64,000 nucleotides of DNA from the NCBI RefSeq assembly GCF_002909485.1, contig NZ_PPXG01000005.1:248001-312000 (forward strand), in the 5' to 3' direction. How positions within the stretch are numbered: the first letter of the stretch is position 1; every line of letters starts with the position of its first letter. The stretch is from Stutzerimonas stutzeri. Its GTDB lineage: Bacteria; Pseudomonadota; Gammaproteobacteria; Pseudomonadales; Pseudomonadaceae. Of the stretch, positions 36,545 through 45,685 are shown in pieces. The notes under the pieces are model-generated. The model was not told the origin of the DNA. It searched no databases and worked only from the letters and a program-made list of their open reading frames with translations. The position numbers were made by a program, and so were the translations under genes.

Positions 36545-37657
36545 ATGTCCCGACTACTCGGACTCGATGCCCTGCGTGGCGTGGCGGCATTGTGTGTCGC
36601 CTATTCCCATCTGATCGCAAAAATGAAGCGCGACGGCCATTTCGACGAAATGACCAGTCACCTATTTCTTATCAGCAAGGAGGTATTGGATGTTGGCAAG
36701 ACCAGCGTGTTGGTGCTGTTTGCGCTGAGCGGCTACTTCGTCGTGGCGGCACTTCACAAGAGCCGCCATCGCTACGAGCGGCCTATCGCGGCCTTCGTCT
36801 ATCAGCGCTTCTTCAGACTGTTTCCCCTATATTGGTTGTCACTGTTTCTTGGGGTGATGTTCCCTTGGGACGATCCGTCTAAGGTATTTGCTCCGCTCGT
36901 CATCGCTATCAACGCGACGATGCTGCAAGGCTTCGTGCTTGTCGAAAACGTGATTGGGCTTTACTGGACGCTGCAGATCGAGCTCACTTTCTACATTGTC
37001 TGCATTGCAATGTTTGCGCTGCGGCTAGGCGGCTCGGCCAAACGCGATCTGCTCTTTCTACTCGCCCAGTACGTTTTTACCCTGCTGCTCGCCTTCGTGC
37101 GCTACAAGCTGGAGATGAAGTTGCCCGTGGCCCTGCCATTGATGCTGAGCGTTTGTTTTCTCGGCGCGCTGTGGAAAACCACGGACAACGGCCGTGCAGC
37201 CGATACAGGGCATTACGCGCGCATCGCGGTAGGGCTGTTCTATTTGTTCCTGCTGCCAATCTGCTTACTTGCCTACTCGCGCGACACGGGTTTCGGCGAA
37301 ACGTGGTACCGCTACTTCGTTAGCTACGCGGTAGGCGTTGCCGTCTTCATTGCCGCGACGCGTACTAGCGCCAAGGGGTTGGGCTGGATCGCACCGCTTG
37401 GCGGGATCGGCTACATCGTCTTCCTGTCTCATCCGTCGGTATTCGCGATTGCCGAGCGCCTTGGTTTCGGCGCTGGCGATGTGGATATTTCGGGCCCGCT
37501 GTATATCGTGGCCATGCTGATTCTGCTGACGCTGTTCGGGTTCTTCGTGAAGCGAACCCTTGCAGACCCCATCCAGCGCTATGGCGACGCCGTGGTCGCT
37601 CGTCACGGGCGGCGCGTTAGCGATCGCGGCGTTCTGCCGGTTCGCCAGGATGCCTGA
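36545..37657 (+). CDS. Acyltransferase-3 family membrane protein (OafA/YrhL-like)
   Basis: 370 residues with ten TMs. The start MSRLLGLDALRGVAALCVAYSHL contains the R-G-x-A-A and His of acyltransferase family 3, and FALSGYFVVAALHKSRHRYER and QRFFRLFPLYWLSLFL are other hallmarks. Such proteins O-acetylate surface polysaccharides or other glycans using a periplasm-facing acyl group. It lies in the otherwise conserved mutS-cinA-recA region and has a lower-GC feel than its neighbours, which suggests later insertion. The target glycan is unknown; the ribosome site is weak. Confidence 0.85.
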   Translation: MSRLLGLDALRGVAALCVAYSHLIAKMKRDGHFDEMTSHLFLISKEVLDVGKTSVLVLFALSGYFVVAALHKSRHRYERPIAAFVYQRFFRLFPLYWLSLFLGVMFPWDDPSKVFAPLVIAINATMLQGFVLVENVIGLYWTLQIELTFYIVCIAMFALRLGGSAKRDLLFLLAQYVFTLLLAFVRYKLEMKLPVALPLMLSVCFLGALWKTTDNGRAADTGHYARIAVGLFYLFLLPICLLAYSRDTGFGETWYRYFVSYAVGVAVFIAATRTSAKGLGWIAPLGGIGYIVFLSHPSVFAIAERLGFGAGDVDISGPLYIVAMLILLTLFGFFVKRTLADPIQRYGDAVVARHGRRVSDRGVLPVRQDA

Positions 37658-37760
37658 AGGGGCTGGTGCCGCTCGGCCAGTCATGATCGAGGCCGGCTGA
37701 ACTCGACGAGCTGCTGGTGTAGGGTATTGGCCACCTTCTTTCAGATCGTGCGGGGCACTG

Positions 37761-38258
37761 ATGAATCTCACTGAACTGGCGGCGCAGTTAGGCGACGGGC
37801 TACAAAAGCTGGGTGCTCAGGTCAGCACTGCCGAATCCTGTACCGGTGGCGGGATTGCCGAGGCCATCACGCGAGTAGCCGGCAGTTCGTCCTGGTTCGA
37901 GGCGGGTTACATCACCTATTCCAACGTGCAGAAGACCCGCCAGCTTGGGGTGCCTGCCGAGTTGTTCGAACAGGTTGGCGCGGTCAGCTCGGAAGTCGTC
38001 CAGGCCATGGCCCGCGGTGCGCAGCGCAACAGTGAAGCGCGCTTTGCGGTAGCCGTCAGCGGAGTGGCCGGTCCCGCTGGCGGTACGGCTGAGAAGCCGG
38101 TGGGCACGGTCTGGATCGCCTGGGCCGATGGCGCTCAGGTATATGCGCGGCGTCACTTGTTCAGCGGTGATCGGCAGGCCGTGCGCGAGCAGACGGTAGC
38201 GGCGGCGCTGCAAGGGCTGATCGCACTGACCGCAGGAGAAAAACCAGTTCGGGGCTAG
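37761..38258 (+). CDS. pncC: CinA C-terminal-type nicotinamide-nucleotide amidase (PncC)
   Basis: 165 residues covering only the C-terminal domain of CinA. STAESCTGGGIAEAITRVAGSSSWFEAGYITYSN and AVSGVAGPAGGTAEKPVGTVWIAW are the conserved blocks. The enzyme deamidates nicotinamide mononucleotide in pyridine nucleotide salvage. It is 83 bases upstream of recA, the common cinA-recA arrangement. Confidence 0.92.
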   Translation: MNLTELAAQLGDGLQKLGAQVSTAESCTGGGIAEAITRVAGSSSWFEAGYITYSNVQKTRQLGVPAELFEQVGAVSSEVVQAMARGAQRNSEARFAVAVSGVAGPAGGTAEKPVGTVWIAWADGAQVYARRHLFSGDRQAVREQTVAAALQGLIALTAGEKPVRG

Positions 38259-38283
38259 GCGAGCAAATTTGGCTATGTTCTAA

Positions 38284-38303
38284 TACTGGCTACTTATACA
38301 GTT
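38284..38303 (+). promoter_or_regulatory. LexA box upstream of recA
   Basis: TACTGGCTACTTATACAGTT fits CTG-N10-CAG (38286-38301) and is centred about 49 bases before the recA start. It departs from the ideal CTGT half on the left side. SOS control of recA is established in pseudomonads. Confidence 0.85.
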
Positions 38304-38341
38304 GTTGTGGCCTCCGGCCCTCTTGATCAAGTGAGGATTTG

Positions 38342-39385
38342 ATGGACGAGAACAAGAAGCGCGCCTTGGCTGCAGCCCTGGGCCAGATCGAAAAGCAGTT
38401 CGGCAAGGGTGCAGTGATGCGCATGGGCGATCACGATCGCCAAGCTATGCCGGCCATTTCCACCGGGTCTCTGGGCCTGGACATCGCGCTTGGTATAGGC
38501 GGTTTGCCGAAGGGTCGTATCGTCGAGATCTACGGTCCGGAATCGTCCGGTAAGACCACGCTCACGCTCTCGGTGATCGCCGAAGCTCAGAAGTTGGGTG
38601 CCACCTGCGCCTTCGTCGACGCCGAGCACGCGCTGGACCCGGATTACGCTGGCAAGCTGGGCGTCAATGTCGATGATCTACTGGTTTCGCAGCCGGATAC
38701 CGGTGAGCAAGCGCTGGAAATCACCGACATGCTGGTGCGTTCCAATGCGGTTGACGTGATCATTGTCGACTCCGTCGCGGCTCTGGTGCCCAAGGCTGAG
38801 ATCGAAGGCGAGATGGGCGATACGCACGTCGGCCTGCAAGCGCGCCTGATGTCCCAGGCACTGCGCAAGATCACCGGTAACATCAAGAATGCCAATTGCC
38901 TGGTCATTTTCATCAACCAGATCCGCATGAAGATCGGTGTGATGTTCGGCAGCCCTGAAACCACCACCGGTGGTAATGCGCTCAAGTTCTACGCGTCGGT
39001 TCGTCTGGACATCCGCCGTACTGGCGCGGTTAAGGAAGGCGACGAAGTCGTCGGCAGCGAAACCCGCGTCAAGGTGGTGAAGAACAAGGTGGCCCCGCCC
39101 TTCCGTCAGGCCGAATTCCAGATCCTCTATGGCAAAGGTATCTATCGCAATGGCGAGGTCATCGATCTCGGCGTGCAGCAGGGGCTGGTCGAGAAGTCGG
39201 GTGCCTGGTATGCCTACAAGGGCAACAAGATCGGTCAGGGCAAGGCAAATGCCGCCAAATATCTGGAAGACAATCCGGAAATCGGCCGCGAGATCGAGCA
39301 GCAGATTCGTGACAAGTTGCTCATGGCCGCCGGTGGTAGCAAGGCGAACGTGGTCAGCGAAGAGCTGGTTGACGCTGACCTCTGA
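38342..39385 (+). CDS. recA: Recombinase RecA
   Basis: 347 residues starting [23 protein letters not shown] at the ATG (38342) with GTGAGGA upstream; a TTG just before it is not the start. Walker A is GPESSGKTT, Walker [15 protein letters not shown]1/L2 loops around [20 protein letters not shown] and [20 protein letters not shown]. It forms the filament for homologous recombination and LexA self-cleavage. recX follows by 5 bases, so they are co-transcribed. Confidence 0.97.
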   Translation: MDENKKRALAAALGQIEKQFGKGAVMRMGDHDRQAMPAISTGSLGLDIALGIGGLPKGRIVEIYGPESSGKTTLTLSVIAEAQKLGATCAFVDAEHALDPDYAGKLGVNVDDLLVSQPDTGEQALEITDMLVRSNAVDVIIVDSVAALVPKAEIEGEMGDTHVGLQARLMSQALRKITGNIKNANCLVIFINQIRMKIGVMFGSPETTTGGNALKFYASVRLDIRRTGAVKEGDEVVGSETRVKVVKNKVAPPFRQAEFQILYGKGIYRNGEVIDLGVQQGLVEKSGAWYAYKGNKIGQGKANAAKYLEDNPEIGREIEQQIRDKLLMAAGGSKANVVSEELVDADL

Positions 39386-39390
39386 TCCAT

Positions 39391-39858
39391 ATGGTTGCCG
39401 TGCTCGATAATCCCGTCGCGGTGCGGCGGGCAGCCATGGATCTGTTGGCTCGACGCGAACATGGTCGCGTCGAGCTGACTCGCAAGTTGCGTCAGCGTGG
39501 CGCTCCGCCTGACCTAATCGAACCTGCTCTGGATCGCCTCTGCGAACAGGGCCTTTTGTCCGAATCGCGCTATCTCGAAAGCTATGTCAGAAGCCGCGCT
39601 AACGCGGGCTATGGTCCCTTGCGTATCCGTGAAGAACTTGCCCAACGCGGGTTGCCTAGAGCGGATATCGAGCAGGCGCTGCGCGACAGTGGGTTCGACT
39701 GGACAGAGCAATTGCGTGATCTCTGGCAGCGCAAATTTGCCGGCCAACTGCCCGCAGATGCTCGGGAACGGGCGAAGCAGGGGCGTTTTCTCAGTTATCG
39801 GGGTTACTCACTGGAATTGATCAGCCGGTTGTTACGCAGCGGCGGCTCAGACGACTGA
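39391..39858 (+). CDS. recX: RecA regulator RecX
   Basis: 155 residues of three-helix repeats; [64 protein letters not shown] and [20 protein letters not shown] are standard RecX blocks. It binds RecA filaments and limits their activity. It is in the recA transcription unit. Confidence 0.93.
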   Translation: MVAVLDNPVAVRRAAMDLLARREHGRVELTRKLRQRGAPPDLIEPALDRLCEQGLLSESRYLESYVRSRANAGYGPLRIREELAQRGLPRADIEQALRDSGFDWTEQLRDLWQRKFAGQLPADARERAKQGRFLSYRGYSLELISRLLRSGGSDD

Positions 39859-39940
39859 AGTCATACATGTCGCGTCGTTTCCGTCGGCGCAAAATAACAC
39901 CGGCCTGTGCATATGCAACGGCCGTCATTTGATCAGGACA

Positions 39941-41032
39941 TCAATCCTCACTTGCCAACGGTCTTGCCCAGTTCGCCGCCTCATTGACATAGTCGGTGAG
40001 CTCCCTCAGGCGACCGTGGTCACGACCATTGAACACGAAGCTCAGTCGTGGAAGGCGCTGTAACTCAGGTTCATCGAGCTCCGACTCGCAGCAGCTTTGC
40101 TGCTCGAATACTCCTTTCAGACAGAGGTCGGTGAACTCCGCGTTCAGATACTCCATCGCTTGCCCATTCAGCGCATGGTTCATGCGCAGGACGAAACGAT
40201 CCTTTAGCCAACGGCTGGAGTGGAAATTGCGATAGAAGTTGGCAATCTCCTTAGCGGCCTCATCGGCGTTATCCACCAGGCGCATCAGACGCATGTCGCT
40301 GGGCAGGATGTAGCGGTTCTCCTCCAGCTGGCCACGCATGAATTGCAGCGCGTCTTTCCAGTAGCTGCCACCGGGTTCGTCGAGCAGAACAACCGGAACC
40401 AGCGGACTCTTCCCTGTCTGGATCAAGGTCAATACTTCCAGCGCTTCGTCCAGGGTGCCGAAGCCGCCGGGGCATAACACCAACGCATCCGCTTCTTTGA
40501 TGAAGAACAGTTTGCGGACGAAGAAGAAGTGGAACGACAGCAGGTTGTCAGTACCCCCGACGGTCGGGTTGGGGTGCTGCTCGAAGGGGAGCGTGATGTT
40601 CAATCCCAGGCTGTTGTCGCGTCCCGCTCCTTCATGAGCAGCCGCCATGATTCCGCCACCGGCGCCGGTGATGACCATGAAGTTGTAGTGTGCAAGCGTG
40701 GCGCCGAGTTCGCGGGCCAGGGCATACAGCGGGTGTTCGATCGGCGTGCGAGCTGAGCCGAACACGGTGACCTTGCGGCGCCGCTTGAACTGGTCGAGGC
40801 GGCTGAAGGCATGCTCCATTTCACGCATGGTCTGTAGCAGGATCTTCGCGTCCCAGCGGCTGCGGTCGGCCTGGGCCATACGCAGAACGGTTACCAACAT
40901 CTCGCGGTAAAGCGGCAGATTAGGGCTGGTCTCGGGGACGACCATGGCGGCAAGCTCGTCGATCTTGCTTTCCAGCTCGGCGCCGCTGGTTTTGAAGTGC
41001 CGCGACAGGTAGTCATCCGAATCAAAGGACAT
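39941..41032 (-). CDS. LOG family protein (TIGR00730-like, possible nucleotide nucleosidase)
   Basis: 363 residues. The Rossmann-like core has the LOG signature LCPGGFGTLDEALEVLTLIQTGK and ITGAGGGIMAAAHEGAGRDNSLGLNI. LOG proteins hydrolyse 5'-nucleotide monophosphates or cytokinin nucleotides (the bacterial PpnN class releases nucleobases). The N- and C-terminal extensions make it longer than the minimal plant LOG and closer to bacterial PpnN-type proteins. Its substrate is unproven. It converges with recX; the 82-base gap holds a small hairpin. Confidence 0.85.
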   Translation of the reverse strand: MSFDSDDYLSRHFKTSGAELESKIDELAAMVVPETSPNLPLYREMLVTVLRMAQADRSRWDAKILLQTMREMEHAFSRLDQFKRRRKVTVFGSARTPIEHPLYALARELGATLAHYNFMVITGAGGGIMAAAHEGAGRDNSLGLNITLPFEQHPNPTVGGTDNLLSFHFFFVRKLFFIKEADALVLCPGGFGTLDEALEVLTLIQTGKSPLVPVVLLDEPGGSYWKDALQFMRGQLEENRYILPSDMRLMRLVDNADEAAKEIANFYRNFHSSRWLKDRFVLRMNHALNGQAMEYLNAEFTDLCLKGVFEQQSCCESELDEPELQRLPRLSFVFNGRDHGRLRELTDYVNEAANWARPLASED

Positions 41033-41116
41033 ACAACATCTCCATGTATGGGCGTCGCGTTCAGGCTATAGGCTGAGGCCAGTGCGCTCAAGCCGGATCA
41101 AGGACGAGGGTGACGG

Positions 41117-41138
41117 CCGAAGCCCTGAAGGGCTTCGG
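41117..41138. terminator. Hairpin between the LOG and beta-CASP genes
   Basis: CCGAAGCCC-TGAA-GGGCTTCGG, a perfect 9-bp stem with a tetraloop, 11 bases beyond the beta-CASP stop. There is no T run, so it may be a processing or weak termination signal. Confidence 0.45.
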
Positions 41139-41148
41139 TTGTGCACAT

Positions 41149-42558
41149 TCACAGGGCGATTCGATCACCCGCCTCGGGTATATGGGCTTCCCAGTTGAGG
41201 CGGTCGCGCAGCGCTTGTTGCAGCACTCGCATCTTTTCAACCTCACCGTGAACCAGGTAAAGCTCGGGGCGATTTTCGAAGTTGCTCACCCAGTCGATCA
41301 ACTGGGATTGTCCGGCGTGCGCGGAGAAGCCGCCCAGAGTATGCACCTTTGCATTCACGGCAATACGCTGGTGCAGCAGCTTGACGCTGTCGGCGCCGTC
41401 GACGATGGCGCGGCCAAGTGTGCCGCGGGCCTGGAAGCCGGGGATTACCAGGTGGCACTCCTCGCGCCAGAGGTTGTGCTTGAAGTGGTGCAGAATTCGT
41501 CCGCCAGTGCACATACCACTGCCGGCGATGATGATCACGCCGCTTTTGAAACGGTTGATCGCCATTGATTCTTCAGGTGTCGGCGTGGATTTGAGGATCG
41601 GCAGCCAGCGTTCGGCATACAGCTTACCGCTGGTCGCGCTCAGTGCCGGATCGATGCCGTCGAGATCCAGTTGGTCTTTGTAGTGCGAATAGACGGCGTT
41701 GGCGCGGATGGCCATCGGGCTGTCGAGGAACACCGCCTGTTGCGGGAGACGGCCCTCACGATAGAAGCGTCCGAGGTAGTAGATCAGGTCTTGGGTACGT
41801 CCGACGGCGAAGGACGGCATCAGCACGTTTCCGCCATCGCGGTGCGCCTGCTGCAAGATGCCAGCGAGCTCCTCGATGGTGTCCTCGTGGCTGCGATGAT
41901 CGCGGTCCCCGTAGGTGGATTCCATGAGCACTACGTCGGCCTCTTTGAGTACCGCCGGCGGGTGCATCAACGGTGAGCAGTCGTTGCCCAGGTCACCCGA
42001 GAAAACCACGCGGCGGGTTCTGCCATGGTCGTGCACGTCCAGCTGTACGATGGACGAGCCGAGGATGTGGCCTGCGTCGTGGAAGCTCACGGCCACACCC
42101 GGAGCTACGTCGAATGTCTCACCATAGGGGTGAGGGGCTCGCTGGCTCAGCATGCGTTCGGCGTCGACGCGCGTATAGAGTGGCTGGATCATCGGTTTGC
42201 CGATACGCGCGCGCCACTTGTTCTCCCATTCAGCATCCTTTTCCTGGATGTTCGCCGAGTCCAGCAGCATGAGTTCGAGCAGCTCGGCGGTCGCTTCGGT
42301 GCAGTGCACCTTGCCGCGGTAGCCCTGCGCGACCAGGCGCGGCAGCAGGCCGCTGTGGTCGATATGTGCATGGGACAAAACCACCGCGTCCAGCGTTTTT
42401 GGATCAAAAGGGAATGTGCCGCGGTTTCCGCTTTCCTCCTCTCGGCGACCCTGATGCATGCCGCATTCAAGCAGAACCCTTACGCCATCATGGGTCTCAA
42501 TCAGGTAGCAAGATCCTGTTACCTGCTGAATGGCGCCGAGAAAACTGAGCAAAGCCAT
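41149..42558 (-). CDS. Metallo-beta-lactamase/beta-CASP RNA-processing-type hydrolase
   Basis: 469 residues. MBL motif HAHIDHSG sits near residue 62-69, and the beta-CASP part shows DSPMAIRANAVY, GSGMCTGGRILHHFKHN and FSAHAGQSQLIDW. The class includes CPSF-like RNA endonucleases and exonucleases and gives Zn-dependent phosphodiesterase activity in the cytoplasm. Homologues lie next to the LOG gene in other pseudomonads. Target RNA is unknown. Confidence 0.88.
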   Translation of the reverse strand: MALLSFLGAIQQVTGSCYLIETHDGVRVLLECGMHQGRREEESGNRGTFPFDPKTLDAVVLSHAHIDHSGLLPRLVAQGYRGKVHCTEATAELLELMLLDSANIQEKDAEWENKWRARIGKPMIQPLYTRVDAERMLSQRAPHPYGETFDVAPGVAVSFHDAGHILGSSIVQLDVHDHGRTRRVVFSGDLGNDCSPLMHPPAVLKEADVVLMESTYGDRDHRSHEDTIEELAGILQQAHRDGGNVLMPSFAVGRTQDLIYYLGRFYREGRLPQQAVFLDSPMAIRANAVYSHYKDQLDLDGIDPALSATSGKLYAERWLPILKSTPTPEESMAINRFKSGVIIIAGSGMCTGGRILHHFKHNLWREECHLVIPGFQARGTLGRAIVDGADSVKLLHQRIAVNAKVHTLGGFSAHAGQSQLIDWVSNFENRPELYLVHGEVEKMRVLQQALRDRLNWEAHIPEAGDRIAL

Positions 42559-42690
42559 ATTGCCTTCCTGTCTGTACGATGATGTCTACATTGCCTGCTC
42601 GGCTGTCACGACGTCTTGATACATATCAGAGATAGCAACCCGAGCCCTGCCTAGACTACCGCACAACCCGCTTACCTACGGAGTGATCCC

Positions 42691-45105
42691 ATGAGTCAGC
42701 TATTGCCCAGCCTTGTCGAGCTGGATCAACACGCGCAAGCCGAACCGGAATTTGCCACCTGGCGTGGTGGTTTCGGGCCATTCGAGCATGCGCTGGAGAC
42801 CCAGGCGGCGGTGTTCCGTCTGGCCCATCAGCTGGTACAAGCAGGTCATCAGCCGGATCTGGCGAGTGTGTACCGACTGCTGCAAGCGGTCGACCGCGTT
42901 GCCAGCGCCGGCCTCTGGCTGGTCGTTCACATGACCTATGCGCGGCAGGTGCATTTGGATGGTGCTCCGCTGGCGGCGGACGACTTCAAGCGCAATCCTG
43001 AAGGGCATACCGGTGGGGCGCTGAACATGGTGCCGGCCTATGCGGGTTACCTGGCCCTCAATGCCTTGACTGGCCGCACTCGTGCCTGGTTGATGGGGCA
43101 GGGCCACTGTGTGGCCGCCGTCGACGCGCTCAATCTGCTGACTGGCAATCTGCACCCGGAGCAGGCGCAGGCTTACGGCGGCGGCGAGGCGGGCATGAAT
43201 CGCCTGTTACAGGACTTCTATGGCTACCAACAGGCCGCCGATGGCAGCCCGCTTGCGCCACTGGGCAGCCACGTCAACCCGCACACCGCCGGTGGCATCG
43301 CCGAGGGCGGCTATCTGGGTTTCGCCGAGCTGCAATATGCACATATGCCGCTGCCGGGCGAAACGCTGGTGGCGTTTCTTTCCGATGGCGCTGCCGAGGA
43401 GCAGCGCGGCAGCGACTGGGTACCGCGCTGGTGGCGTGCCGAAGATTGCGGTGTAGCGCTTCCGGTGATGATCGCCAACGGGCGACGTATCGAACAGCGC
43501 ACCGCGCTCGGGACAGAGCAGGGGCTTGAGGACTTCCGTCAACATTTGAGTCAGTGCGGTTTCGATCCGATGCCGTTCGATGGCCGCGATCCCGCTGCTT
43601 TCGTCACTACGCTGTGGGAGATGGAACTGCGTCTTGAGCGCCGAGTGGAGGAAAAGGCGCGCGGCATTCTCAACTACCCGCTGCCGATGCCCTACGGCAT
43701 TGCCGAGACGGTCAAGGGCTTCGGCTTCTATGGGGCAGGCAGCAACGCTGCGCATAACCTGCCGCTGCCCGGAAATCCGAGCCTGGATGAAGAGTCGCGC
43801 AACCTGTTCAACGAGCATGCGTTGCGTCTGTTCGTGCCGCAGCAGGAGCTGGATGCCTCGCTGGAACTGTTCGCGCGCAGCCGTCAAGGACGACTGCTTG
43901 AACGGGATAATCCGCTGGCGTTGCGCCGACCGCCAGCACCGGCCATGCCGAAGTTGAATTATCGCGACGACGTCTGCTCGCCGATGGCTGCGGTCGATCG
44001 TTTCTTTGTCGAGCTGACCGAGGCCAATCCCTCGCTGCGGCCGCGGGTGGGCAACCCGGATGAACTGGCCAGCAACCGGCTGGGCGGCGTACTCAAGGCG
44101 CTCAAGCATCGCGTGATCGAGCCGGAAAGCGAACTGGAGGCGGTGGATGGCGCCATCATCACTGCGCTTAACGAGGAGGCCGTTGTGTCCGCCTGTCTCG
44201 CCAATCAGGGCGGGTTGAATCTGGTGGCCAGCTACGAGGCCTTCTGCGTGAAGATGCTTGGCGTGGTACGCCAGAGCATCATTTTCTCCCGCCAGCAGAA
44301 AGAAATTGGTAGACCGGCCGGCTGGCTCGGCTGGCCGCTGATCGCCACATCGCACACCTGGGAGAACGGCAAGAACCAGCAGTCCCATCAGGACACTACG
44401 TTCTGCGAGGCGCTGCTCGGTGAGATGAACGATATGGTTCGGGTGTTATTCCCGGCCGACCACAACAGCACCTTGGCACTGTTGCCATCGATCTATCAGG
44501 CGCGTGGCGAACTTGCTTGCCTGGTCATGCCCAAACGAGATCGGCCATGCTATTTCGATCGGGCCCAAGCTGAGCAGTTGGCACGGGACGGCGCCATCGT
44601 GGTCGAGGAGCAGCCGGGCAATGAGCCATTGCTGTTGATCGCCAACGGTAGTTATCAGCTGGGTGAGATGCTCCGTGCTGCCAAGCGGCTCAAGGAGGCC
44701 GAGTGCGCCTATCGGCTGGTTTATCTCCAGGAGCCGGGCCGTTTCCGCGGGCCGCGCGATCACTGGGAAGTCGAAGCGCGCGCCAGTGAAGGCGTCGCCG
44801 AGAGGTTGTTCCCGGATTCGATGGATATGCGCGTGTTGCTCACGCACATGCGTCCCGAGGTGGCTCGCGGCCATCTCTGGCCAATCCTGCCGGACGCCCG
44901 CAAATGTTCGGCGCTCGGCTATCGCAACCGTGGAGGTACGCTGGATGAGTTCGGTATGCAGTTTGCCAATCGCGCTAGCTGGGCCAACGTGCTTGCGGCC
45001 TGCGCTCGCTTGCGCAATGTGCCGCGTACGGCCTTGCTGACTCGGGACGAAGCGGCTGCGGTGGCGGGTAAGGGTGATCCGCAGATACTGCGAGCTAACG
45101 ATTAA
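42691..45105 (+). CDS. Phosphoketolase-family TPP-dependent enzyme (PA3613-like)
   Basis: 804 residues across the two halves of the phosphoketolase/transketolase fold. HTGGALNMVPAYAGYL and MGQGHCVAAVDAL match the N-terminal part. Where phosphoketolases have a DGExETG diphosphate-binding motif, this protein has SDGAAEEQRGSD, an altered form. The C-terminal part keeps SYEAFCVKM with the Glu contacting TPP and HTWENGKNQQSHQDTTF. Related P. aeruginosa proteins are sometimes called xylulose-5-phosphate 3-epimerase, a weakly supported name. The reaction should be considered open: phosphoketolase, epimerase or another TPP chemistry. Confidence 0.8.
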   Translation: MSQLLPSLVELDQHAQAEPEFATWRGGFGPFEHALETQAAVFRLAHQLVQAGHQPDLASVYRLLQAVDRVASAGLWLVVHMTYARQVHLDGAPLAADDFKRNPEGHTGGALNMVPAYAGYLALNALTGRTRAWLMGQGHCVAAVDALNLLTGNLHPEQAQAYGGGEAGMNRLLQDFYGYQQAADGSPLAPLGSHVNPHTAGGIAEGGYLGFAELQYAHMPLPGETLVAFLSDGAAEEQRGSDWVPRWWRAEDCGVALPVMIANGRRIEQRTALGTEQGLEDFRQHLSQCGFDPMPFDGRDPAAFVTTLWEMELRLERRVEEKARGILNYPLPMPYGIAETVKGFGFYGAGSNAAHNLPLPGNPSLDEESRNLFNEHALRLFVPQQELDASLELFARSRQGRLLERDNPLALRRPPAPAMPKLNYRDDVCSPMAAVDRFFVELTEANPSLRPRVGNPDELASNRLGGVLKALKHRVIEPESELEAVDGAIITALNEEAVVSACLANQGGLNLVASYEAFCVKMLGVVRQSIIFSRQQKEIGRPAGWLGWPLIATSHTWENGKNQQSHQDTTFCEALLGEMNDMVRVLFPADHNSTLALLPSIYQARGELACLVMPKRDRPCYFDRAQAEQLARDGAIVVEEQPGNEPLLLIANGSYQLGEMLRAAKRLKEAECAYRLVYLQEPGRFRGPRDHWEVEARASEGVAERLFPDSMDMRVLLTHMRPEVARGHLWPILPDARKCSALGYRNRGGTLDEFGMQFANRASWANVLAACARLRNVPRTALLTRDEAAAVAGKGDPQILRAND

Positions 45106-45110
45106 GAGAT

Positions 45111-45156
45111 AAGCCCGGCGGGAGTCCGGATAGCCGTCCGCTCCCGCCCGCTTGTT
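45111..45156. terminator. Terminator between the phosphoketolase-like and PA3611-like genes
   Basis: GGCGGGAG (45117-45124) and CTCCCGCC (45141-45148) pair, with AAGC/GCTT outside and a short T-rich tail. The two genes converge, so it may work for both. Confidence 0.55.
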
Positions 45157-45159
45157 TGC

Positions 45160-45558
45160 CTACAGACCGCAGTCAGAAGCCTTGTAGCGCTCGCTGGCAA
45201 TAGGCTTGTTGCTCTGATATTCGCTGAAGTCGTAACGCAGTACGGCGCCTTGGCTCATCAGCTTGCGTAGACCTTCATTGCCGCAAACACTGACGGTGAG
45301 CTGGCTGCGTACGTCGCCGGGGTTGTCGCGCATCTGTGCCGCATGGCGGGGCTGCACGCTGAGGTGGTTGACCAGCTGGTTGTTCTCAACGGTATAGCCC
45401 TGGTCAAGGATGTCTTCGTTGATCGCACGGGGCGTCCCGACACTGCTTTCACGAGCGACCTGATCGAGCAGTTGGCCCAGCTGCTGCTCTTGTAGCGAGG
45501 CGGCGTGGGCTACGGGTAAGGCAAGGCTCAAAGCGAGCAGGGTAGTCAGACGATACAT
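45160..45558 (-). CDS. PA3611-like secreted/periplasmic protein
   Basis: 132 residues from the ATG at 45558, which has AGGAG at 6 bases; longer frames upstream overlap the divergent DTW gene. A Sec signal peptide (MYRLTTLLALSLALPVAHA) is followed by a small domain with two cysteines (VSVCGNEG and the C-terminal SDCGL), which may form a disulfide. It resembles the PA3611 family, described as quorum-regulated in P. aeruginosa. No enzymatic motif is visible. Confidence 0.75.
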   Translation of the reverse strand: MYRLTTLLALSLALPVAHAASLQEQQLGQLLDQVARESSVGTPRAINEDILDQGYTVENNQLVNHLSVQPRHAAQMRDNPGDVRSQLTVSVCGNEGLRKLMSQGAVLRYDFSEYQSNKPIASERYKASDCGL

Positions 45559-45685
45559 GGCGGTCTCCTTATGGCTGCGCTTGTTCGACCGGCAGCCTGG
45601 GGCACGGTTCATTTGCCAGGGCTTCGCCGTACTCAGGCGTGCGCTGGTAGACTGCCGCGCTTCGTCGTCATCCTCGAGTCGATCC

